64,000 nucleotides of DNA from Alphaproteobacteria bacterium (GTDB lineage Bacteria > Pseudomonadota > Alphaproteobacteria > RF32 > CAG-239). Where the stretch lies: positions 62,001-126,000 of the forward strand of contig JAFVWM010000036.1 of NCBI GenBank assembly GCA_017501665.1, written 5' to 3'. Position 1 is the stretch's first letter, and every line of letters begins with the position of its first letter. The notes beneath the pieces are model-generated. The model saw nothing but the letters and a program-made list of their open reading frames with translations. It was not told where the DNA came from and made no database searches. The position numbers and the translations under genes are program-made. This document shows positions 57,809-64,000 of this stretch, in pieces.

Positions 57809-58747
57809 ATGAAAGAAAAAATAACCTACTTAGCCTCACCGGAGGTTCAAAATCACATAAACGGATGGCTCACTTGGCTAAAATCCGAACGCATGTATTC
57901 ACCACATACCTTAGACGGATACGCGCGAGATTTATCCTCATTTTTTAAATTTTGGTATGATTACCTAAACAAAAATCCTGATTTCAATGATTTACGGGAA
58001 ATAGATGTCAGAACGTTTCGTGCTTTTTTAAGTTTTCAAAATTCGCGTCATCTCAGTAAAACAACTCTTGCGCGTGAACTTTCGACCTTAAAAAGCTTTT
58101 TTAAATACCTAAATCATAATCATATCATCGAAAATACCTCAATATCTGTATTAGGCTCGCCTAAAAAAGATAAAATTCTGCCCAAATCATTGGACGTAGA
58201 GCAAACTTTAGAATTATTGGATAAGGTTAAAGATTTTTCAAAAAAAGATTGGCAAGGACTTAGAGATGTCGCCATTTTGACAATTATTTACGGATGCGGT
58301 TTGCGAATTTCTGAAGCCCTTGCTCTTAATGTTGGAGATATTACTCATAACGATTTCCTTAAAATACATGGAAAAGGCAACAAAGAACGTTATGTTCCCG
58401 TACTTCCCATAATTAAAACAAAAATCGATGCCTACCTTATGGCATGCCCCTATAATCAAAGTAAAGGAGAACCTTTGTTTTTAGGAGCAAGAGGCGAGCG
58501 TATCAGTCCGCGCATAGTACAGCGAACCCTAGAAAAAGCGCGTAACATCTTAAATCTTCCGGATAATATTACCCCACATGCATTGCGCCATTCTTTTGCC
58601 ACTCACCTTTTGGCAAAGGGAACTAATTTACGATATATACAAGAACTGTTGGGACATGTGTCCCTTTCAACGACCCAACGTTATACAAATGTTGAGATAT
58701 CACACTTAAAAAAAGAATACGAAAAGGCCGATCTTCTGAACGATTAG
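57809..58747 (+). CDS. xerC: Tyrosine recombinase XerC/XerD
   Basis: 312 aa from the ATG at 57809; a GTG at 57800 would add three residues. The SAM-like N-terminal domain is followed by the catalytic domain, with Arg in GCGLRISEAL, Lys in GKGNKERYVPV, HALRHSFATHLL, and His plus Tyr in LLGHVSLSTTQRYTNV. It resolves chromosome dimers at dif. The length and its place divergent from priA suggest the housekeeping protein and not a mobile-element integrase. Confidence 0.94.
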   Translation: MKEKITYLASPEVQNHINGWLTWLKSERMYSPHTLDGYARDLSSFFKFWYDYLNKNPDFNDLREIDVRTFRAFLSFQNSRHLSKTTLARELSTLKSFFKYLNHNHIIENTSISVLGSPKKDKILPKSLDVEQTLELLDKVKDFSKKDWQGLRDVAILTIIYGCGLRISEALALNVGDITHNDFLKIHGKGNKERYVPVLPIIKTKIDAYLMACPYNQSKGEPLFLGARGERISPRIVQRTLEKARNILNLPDNITPHALRHSFATHLLAKGTNLRYIQELLGHVSLSTTQRYTNVEISHLKKEYEKADLLND

Positions 58748-58760
58748 CTCTTAAAGTCAC

Positions 58761-58796
58761 AAAAAAACCGGTTATAATACAAACCGGTTTTTATTT
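58761..58796. terminator. Bidirectional terminator between xerC and rpmG
   Basis: AAAACCGGTT and AAACCGGTTTTT hairpin with a T-run. Confidence 0.88.
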
Positions 58797-58819
58797 TGCA
58801 AATCGAAAAATCTAAAAAA

Positions 58820-58987
58820 TTACTTCAATTTCTTTTCAACAAACTCTTCATGTTTTTTAGACTTTTTATCATATTTTTTCAAAGTCAATTTTTCAGGATG
58901 AGTTCTTGGATTCTTCTCAGCAAGATAAAATGTACCTGTACCGGCTGTACTTTCCAATTTTACTTTAACTTTTACTGCTTTAGCCAT
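58820..58987 (-). CDS. rpmG: 50S ribosomal protein L33
   Basis: 55 aa, beginning MAKAVKVKVKLEST and ending KKLK, with GTFYLAEKNPRTHPEKL in the middle. It lacks the Cys knuckle, as is normal for the zinc-free form. It is part of the large ribosomal subunit. Single gene. Confidence 0.95.
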   Translation of the reverse strand: MAKAVKVKVKLESTAGTGTFYLAEKNPRTHPEKLTLKKYDKKSKKHEEFVEKKLK

Positions 58988-59086
58988 TTTCTACACTCTT
59001 AATTAAAGGTTATTATTCAAAACATTTGTGCGTAATATACATTTTTTTTACGCTATGTCAACTATAAATTTTCATTTTATTTGACT

Positions 59087-60181
59087 TTATTGGTCTTTTT
59101 TAAGCAACTTTAAGACAATTTTATACTCTAAAAGCTCATTTTCCCTATTTTGTTTATGACAAAAACTGTCTTTTCTTTTCAATAAATTATCAATATCATG
59201 TCCGTCCGATAGCTCAAAAGTACAAATATCCGGACGTACTCCTCTTTGGTTTATTTCATTATTCGCCGGTGTATAAAACATACTATTGGTAATTGCCAAA
59301 ACACTCCCTGTTTCAAGACCTATCAATTTTTGCATTGTTCCCTTGCCCTTGGTACCACTACCGATAACTTTGGCAATTCCTTGTTCTTTCAATGCAGCGG
59401 TTAAAATTTCGGCAGCTGATGCCGTATTCTCATCAACAAAAATAAATATCGGTTTATTTTTCCACACAACATCTTCTTTCGCTGTATAATAAGTCTCTTC
59501 TTGTTTATTACGACCTTGTACAGATGTAATTATACCATCATCCAAAAATAAATCGGCAACTGAAATTGCTTCACTGCTCATACCGCCGGCACAACCGCGC
59601 AAATCTAAAATTATGGCATCAACATTAATGTTCTCACCAATGGCATTTTTTAATTCATTGAGTGTTTGTTTATTAAAAGCAACAATTTTCACAACAAGAA
59701 TGTTGTTTTCAACCCTTGCCCCAAAAGTTCTTTTATTTCTGAGAATTACTCCTTTTGCCTCATCTATATTATCAAAAAATTTGGAATCCTCATCCAAAAT
59801 TTTTGGCATTTCTTTTGCCATGGCATCAAAAATCATAAAATCATTTTCTGATGCTTTTGCTGATTTTTCTATTGCTTTATCAATAAATCTTTGTGTTATT
59901 TCGGCCCATTTACCGGCATCATTTTCATCATCTGGTTTTTTTAGAGAATCTATTACTCTTCCTTTGTAATACAATGTTATTGTCTTTGCTCCGCTTCCCA
60001 CTCTCAAATCTTTATCAATATTATTTAAACCTTTCAACGCCGATGATGCCAAATCTTGAATTTTTATAGATCCTATATAAGCCTCTTTAACATTTTGATA
60101 AACATTTTTCCACGACGCCGAAGCAACATTTGATAAAAATATCAAAACAAAAAAAACAAAAACAAAAGAATATTTTTTCAT
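59087..60181 (-). CDS. S41 family C-terminal processing peptidase (Ctp-like, reduced)
   Basis: 364 aa. A signal peptide (about 1-22) precedes the peptidase. Active-site Ser255 is in ENTASAAEIL and Lys280 in GTKGKGTMQK, the Ser-Lys dyad of CtpA. LDLRGCAGGMSSEAI is also conserved. There is no recognisable PDZ domain between the N-terminal region and the peptidase, which is unusual for Ctp. The stop of xth is next to its start (1 bp gap). It likely trims periplasmic proteins or peptidoglycan-linked lipoproteins. Confidence 0.85.
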   Translation of the reverse strand: MKKYSFVFVFFVLIFLSNVASASWKNVYQNVKEAYIGSIKIQDLASSALKGLNNIDKDLRVGSGAKTITLYYKGRVIDSLKKPDDENDAGKWAEITQRFIDKAIEKSAKASENDFMIFDAMAKEMPKILDEDSKFFDNIDEAKGVILRNKRTFGARVENNILVVKIVAFNKQTLNELKNAIGENINVDAIILDLRGCAGGMSSEAISVADLFLDDGIITSVQGRNKQEETYYTAKEDVVWKNKPIFIFVDENTASAAEILTAALKEQGIAKVIGSGTKGKGTMQKLIGLETGSVLAITNSMFYTPANNEINQRGVRPDICTFELSDGHDIDNLLKRKDSFCHKQNRENELLEYKIVLKLLKKDQ

Positions 60182-60182
60182 A

Positions 60183-60974
60183 TTATTTTAACACCGCTTT
60201 CAACACCGTATGATCCGATGGCTTAATATCTGTTCTGGCAGATTTATCAACCTCAACTTTTTCTAAACGATCTACCGCATAAGAGTTAAGCCACAAATAA
60301 TCAATTCTCATCCCCATATCATTTTGTAAAGCACCGCCGGCATAATCCCAAAAAGTATAACCGGTATCTTTTTTATATTTTACACGATAAGCATCATAAA
60401 ACCCTAAATACTCAAAAGCTTTTAACCTTTGAACAGCTTCCGGTCTGAACAATGCATTATTGCGATACTCTTCAGGATTATAGACATCATTATCTGTCAT
60501 AATAACATTAAAATCACCGCCTAAAATTACCGGCTTTCGCAGTTGAAGTAAATTTTTAGCATGTTTATAAAAAGCCTCCATCCACTTTAATTTATAGAAC
60601 CATTTGCTTTCATCATCGGGATTATTGTACGGCGGATTACCGTTCGGCAAATAAATCGAAGCCACACGATATTCTTGTTCGTTAATCTCAATATCAGCTT
60701 CCAAATAACGAGCATTATCATCATTAAAGTCAGGTAAATTTTCTTGCATAATTTTTATTTTATGAGGAGACAAAATTGCTACACCGTTATAACTTTTTTG
60801 TCCTAATATTTTTGCCTCATATCCGGCTGTTTGCAAATCAAAAAAAGGAAACGAATTGAAATCACACTTAATTTCTTGCAACAAAACAACATCGGGGTGT
60901 TCTTTCTTAAGCCAATTTATCAAATTTTCGATTCGTGCATTTATCGAATTAACGTTATATGTAGCAATTTTCAT
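60183..60974 (-). CDS. xth: Exodeoxyribonuclease III (AP endonuclease)
   Basis: 263 aa. The metal Glu is in LLQEIKC, the catalytic Asp and Asn in GGDFNVI, and the His in SDHTVLK. It is the Xth-type AP endonuclease that repairs abasic sites. It precedes the peptidase gene in the same transcript, and diverges from dgt. Confidence 0.95.
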   Translation of the reverse strand: MKIATYNVNSINARIENLINWLKKEHPDVVLLQEIKCDFNSFPFFDLQTAGYEAKILGQKSYNGVAILSPHKIKIMQENLPDFNDDNARYLEADIEINEQEYRVASIYLPNGNPPYNNPDDESKWFYKLKWMEAFYKHAKNLLQLRKPVILGGDFNVIMTDNDVYNPEEYRNNALFRPEAVQRLKAFEYLGFYDAYRVKYKKDTGYTFWDYAGGALQNDMGMRIDYLWLNSYAVDRLEKVEVDKSARTDIKPSDHTVLKAVLK

Positions 60975-61049
60975 TTGATTAACTCTTTATTTAATCTGTT
61001 TGTCTTAAAGTAAAAATATAATATTTTTTTTAACATTGAAAGTAAAAAA

Positions 61050-62201
61050 ATGACTCTTGCAAAATATGCTTCATCAAACGAACATTCAAAAGGTCGTTTA
61101 TACCCTGATTATAATAACATTATTCGCTCCGATTTTCAACGTGACAGAGACAGGATTATTCACTCCTCTGCATTTCGTCGTTTAGAAGGAAAAACTCAAG
61201 TCTTTGCCTATCATGAAGGTCGTAATTATCGCACACGCTTAACTCACAGTATCGAAGTTGCTCAAATTACCAGAACTCTGTGCAAAAACTTATCCTTAAA
61301 TGAAGAACTTGGTGAAGCAATCGCCCTTGCTCACGATATCGGACATGCACCTTTCGGTCATGCCGGAGAACGAGGTCTTAAAAACTGCATGAAAAATTAT
61401 GGCGGATTTGATCATAACGTTAATTCTCTGAAGATAATGACTGAAATTGAAACTCATTATCCTAAATTTAAGGGGTTGAATTTAACTTGGGAAACTTTAG
61501 AAGGAACCGTCAAACACAACGGTCCGGTAAAAAACTCAAACGAATGGCTCAAAGCTTTCGATAAAAAATTTTCGTTAGACTTAAAAAAATATCCCTCCAT
61601 TGAAGCTCAAATAGCATCTTTTGCCGACGATATTGCTTATAACAATCATGATATTGATGATGGTTTCAGAGCCGGATTTTTCAGTATACATGACTTATGC
61701 AAACTCGACTTCATAGAAGAAATATTAGCTAAATTTGATTATGAAAATCCGAATATGGATGATAATGTCAGAGTTTACGCCATCACCCGTTCATTAATAA
61801 GTGCCATGGTTTTTGATTTGATAAAAACCACTAACGACAATATAGAAAAAAATAAAATCAAAACAGATAGTGATATCAGAAACGCAAAATCATTTACCGT
61901 AAATTTTTCTAAAGAAATGCATCAACAAATTTTTAATTTACATCAATTTTTGAGCACCTATTTTTATACAAACAGCAATATAGCACGTATGGATAAAAAA
62001 TCTCAAAAAATCGTTGAAGATTTATTCAATGTATTTATGGATGATTACAAACTTTTACCAAAAACTTTGCGTTTTGATGTTACAAACAACATCTCAGATA
62101 AAGATAAAGCCAATCACATCTGCACTTATATTGCAAATATGACCGATGCAATGGCTGTCGAAGAACATCAAAAATTGTTTAATATTTCATACCGTTTTTA
62201 A
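61050..62201 (+). CDS. dgt: Deoxyguanosinetriphosphate triphosphohydrolase-like protein
   Basis: 383 aa. The HD-domain His-Asp pattern is RLTHSIEVAQITR and AHDIGHAPFGHAGE, with RRLEGKTQVF before it. It splits dNTPs to nucleosides and triphosphate. It stands before the SPOR gene, a common alphaproteobacterial neighbourhood (dgt-argS-SPOR-nagZ), but argS is missing here. Confidence 0.95.
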   Translation: MTLAKYASSNEHSKGRLYPDYNNIIRSDFQRDRDRIIHSSAFRRLEGKTQVFAYHEGRNYRTRLTHSIEVAQITRTLCKNLSLNEELGEAIALAHDIGHAPFGHAGERGLKNCMKNYGGFDHNVNSLKIMTEIETHYPKFKGLNLTWETLEGTVKHNGPVKNSNEWLKAFDKKFSLDLKKYPSIEAQIASFADDIAYNNHDIDDGFRAGFFSIHDLCKLDFIEEILAKFDYENPNMDDNVRVYAITRSLISAMVFDLIKTTNDNIEKNKIKTDSDIRNAKSFTVNFSKEMHQQIFNLHQFLSTYFYTNSNIARMDKKSQKIVEDLFNVFMDDYKLLPKTLRFDVTNNISDKDKANHICTYIANMTDAMAVEEHQKLFNISYRF

Positions 62202-62282
62202 TTTATTTTGTTAAGGTATTATAAAACATTTTGTAATATAAATACAATATGTTATAAAAATTATTGCAAAGGAGATATGGCA

Positions 62283-63251
62283 ATGTTAGACGATTTTCAA
62301 GATAATGACCCTGTAAAAAACAGCGAATTCCTTGATGAGTTTCGTCAAAGGTTAAATTCTCAACCTATTGAAAATCTTGAAGAAAGAAAAAAAGAAATTT
62401 CAAAATCTCAACACATTTTTTTAGGAACGATTTTAGGTGTGGGACTAGCAGGAATTGCCAGCTGGTTTATTTTATCTCCCGAATATGACAAAACCGAAAA
62501 CATCGAAATTCCTGTTGTTCGTCGCACAAACACAGCCGTAAAAGTTCAACCGGCAAATCCCGGAGGAATGGAAATATTAAATCAGGACAGAGCCGTGTAT
62601 GATATTGCAGAAAAAAACAACAATGACATAGCAAAAGTTGAAAACATTCTTCCTCTTCCGGAAGAACCGGTCATCCCGTCAACTGCCGAAACACTAAACA
62701 TTACCAAGAAAACCGAACAGGCTGTAGCAGAAACCGATAATATAATCAAAGATGCCGAAAAAATTATTACGCAGGAAGAAGCAAAAAAAACGGTTGAAAA
62801 CCAACCAAAAGAATTAAAGAAAGAAATAAAAGTAGAAGTTATTGATAAAAACGAATCAATTGCCGAGCCTGCCGTAGAAGAAAAGAATGTTGTAAACACC
62901 ATAAAAGTAGATGTTAAAGAGATAAAAAAAGAATCAACACCAAAAGTTGAAGTAAAAGAAAATACAACACCCAAAGCAACGACTGAAACAACTATAGTAT
63001 CAGGATTATGGCAAATTCAACTTATATCTTCACCAAACCAGGCCGCAATGGAAAAATCTTGGGTTGATTTAACAAAAAAATACAACCAATTAAAAGGCTT
63101 ACCTCACGAAATCGAATCGGCTGATTTAGGTATAAAAGGAACTTTTTATCGCTTGAAAGCCGGAGCTTTTTCAACCAGAAGCGAAGCAGATAAACTATGT
63201 AATTCAATCAAATCTGCCGGCGGTTCTTGTCTTGTAAAGAAAAAACAATGA
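62283..63251 (+). CDS. SPOR domain-containing inner-membrane protein
   Basis: 322 aa from the ATG at 62283, 8 bp after a GGAG site (62271-62274); two upstream ATGs are possible but less well placed. A short cytoplasmic part is followed by a membrane helix (about 43-62), a long Lys/Glu/Val-rich linker, and a C-terminal SPOR domain (about 240-320) that binds septal peptidoglycan. It likely acts in cell division. Its last 4 bases overlap the next gene (ATGA). Confidence 0.9.
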   Translation: MLDDFQDNDPVKNSEFLDEFRQRLNSQPIENLEERKKEISKSQHIFLGTILGVGLAGIASWFILSPEYDKTENIEIPVVRRTNTAVKVQPANPGGMEILNQDRAVYDIAEKNNNDIAKVENILPLPEEPVIPSTAETLNITKKTEQAVAETDNIIKDAEKIITQEEAKKTVENQPKELKKEIKVEVIDKNESIAEPAVEEKNVVNTIKVDVKEIKKESTPKVEVKENTTPKATTETTIVSGLWQIQLISSPNQAAMEKSWVDLTKKYNQLKGLPHEIESADLGIKGTFYRLKAGAFSTRSEADKLCNSIKSAGGSCLVKKKQ

Positions 63252-63904
63252 TTTTACAGATCATCTTATCCCTTGCCACCATAATCATTGCAATTATCTT
63301 TCATGAAATTGCACATGGTTGGGTGGCTTGGTATTTGGGAGATGATACCGCAAAAAAACAAGGACGACTTTCATTTAATCCTATAAAACATATTGACATA
63401 TTCGGCTCATTGTTTCTTCCTATCCTACTATTTTTTTCAAAATCCGGAATTATTTTCGGTTGGGCAAAACCTGTTCCCGTCAACTACAACAAATTAAAAA
63501 ACAAAAAAAGAGATTTTATATTGGTGTCATCCGCCGGTATTTTAGCAAATTTTACTCTTGCTTTCATTTCATCGGTGCTACTTAAAATATCTCTTATGAT
63601 TCCTTTTAACGTAATAAGCGGAATATTAGCAACTTTTTTTCTGAACATGATATTTTTCAATATATTGTTGGGTTTATTCAACTTACTCCCTATTCCGCCT
63701 CTTGACGGGTCAAAAATATTATTGGGATGGTCAGACAATAAATATATAAAAAAATATGTTAACGCCGAAAAACAAGGAACTTTGCTATTGATTGTTTTGC
63801 TTTTCATACTTCCCGTAATTATAAAATTTTTCGGCATCAATATCAATCCTATTGCCGTGTTATTGCAAAAAACGACTAAAGCACTCGTAACCTTGTTGAT
63901 ATAA
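63248..63904 (+). CDS. M50 family site-2 protease-like protein
   Basis: 218 aa from the ATG at 63248 that overlaps the SPOR stop. The zinc motif HEIAH is in FHEIAHGWVAW near the N-terminus, and the second metal site is NLLPIPPLDGSK. It is a small rhomboid-like M50B membrane peptidase, without PDZ. It lies between the SPOR gene and nagZ, where most alphaproteobacteria have nothing. Substrate unknown. Confidence 0.92.
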   Translation: MILQIILSLATIIIAIIFHEIAHGWVAWYLGDDTAKKQGRLSFNPIKHIDIFGSLFLPILLFFSKSGIIFGWAKPVPVNYNKLKNKKRDFILVSSAGILANFTLAFISSVLLKISLMIPFNVISGILATFFLNMIFFNILLGLFNLLPIPPLDGSKILLGWSDNKYIKKYVNAEKQGTLLLIVLLFILPVIIKFFGININPIAVLLQKTTKALVTLLI

Positions 63905-63917
63905 CAGGAAAAAATGC

Positions 63918-64000
63918 ATGAAAAACTTATCAGCTGCAATCTTATCTGTTTCGGGAACAACATTAACCGACGAAGAAAAATATATTTTAGAAAACACTAA
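63918..64000 (+). CDS. nagZ: Beta-N-acetylhexosaminidase NagZ, N-terminal part (runs off the window)
   Basis: The first 27 codons, preceded by AGGA 8 bp upstream. The start AAILSVSGTTLTDEE matches the usual NagZ opening (AxI-x-SGxxLTxEE). NagZ removes GlcNAc in peptidoglycan recycling. Only the start is in the window. Confidence 0.75.
   Translation, partial: MKNLSAAILSVSGTTLTDEEKYILENT

Noticed and set aside
57809..58747. Phage-type integrase
   Set aside because: Length and motifs fit housekeeping XerC/D and the neighbours are core genes; no phage genes are nearby.

Overview
The window is AT-rich DNA, densely coding on both strands, from a Gram-negative bacterium that looks like a fermentative alphaproteobacterium. 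The evidence is the F1-ATPase cluster atpH-A-G-D-C without the Fo genes, the MlaD/DUF2155 pair, the two adjacent M16 peptidases next to lspA with a DUF3035-like lipoprotein, the SPOR protein near nagZ, and tpiA-secG-pyrG. Fermentation and low-oxygen life are suggested by AdhE, an [FeFe]-hydrogenase-type sensor, a complete-looking set of upper glycolysis enzymes (Pgi, Pfk, Tpi), and a pyruvoyl arginine decarboxylase with an antiporter. PagP indicates an outer membrane exposed to host-like stress. I infer a host- or gut-associated uncultured lineage; no rRNA is present to confirm this.

Layout. 1-4845 (minus): adhE, a thioredoxin-like [2Fe-2S] ferredoxin, a sensory [FeFe]-hydrogenase-like protein with a PAS domain, and the start of a SpoIIE-type phosphatase, arranged as one operon. 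4945-12464 (minus): an MsbA-like exporter and a Gld-like ABC system (ATPase, permease, GldG-like, DUF4340) whose last gene is an orphan histidine kinase. 12626-14417 (plus): two tandem MlaD proteins and DUF2155. 14421-18367 (minus): trkH, a nuclease-like gene that appears frameshifted, and metG. 18491-20058: two monocistronic minus-strand units encoding unrecognised proteins, which share a similar structured leader. 20246-28885: an unusual adenylate kinase, then a DNA metabolism and cell-wall cluster (DHH, MBL, tatD, holB, tmk, dac, rlpA, mltB). 28886-29640: a gene-poor scar with a 249-bp-spaced duplication of the tRNA-Lys 3' end and its downstream region, plus a relic of an mltB paralogue.

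29710-46025: terC, tRNA-Ser, a ZIP transporter, mutL, pgi, two M16 peptidases, a short lipoprotein, lspA, corA, tRNA-Leu, pagP, pyrG, secG, tpiA (all minus), and then divergent ppiD (plus). 46104-49716: a DUF465-like gene, phosphofructokinase, and the arginine decarboxylase/antiporter pair. 49758-57690 (minus): nitroreductase, atpC-D-G-A-H, priA. 57809-64000: xerC, rpmG, an S41 peptidase, xth, dgt, a SPOR protein, an M50 peptidase and the start of nagZ.

The most interesting items are the hydrogenase-sensor/SpoIIE operon, the repeated structured leader at 18696-18791 and 19923-20016, the likely frameshift joining 16167-16679 to 15871-16122, and the tRNA-Lys scar. Protein names rest on motifs and remembered family features, not on database searches.
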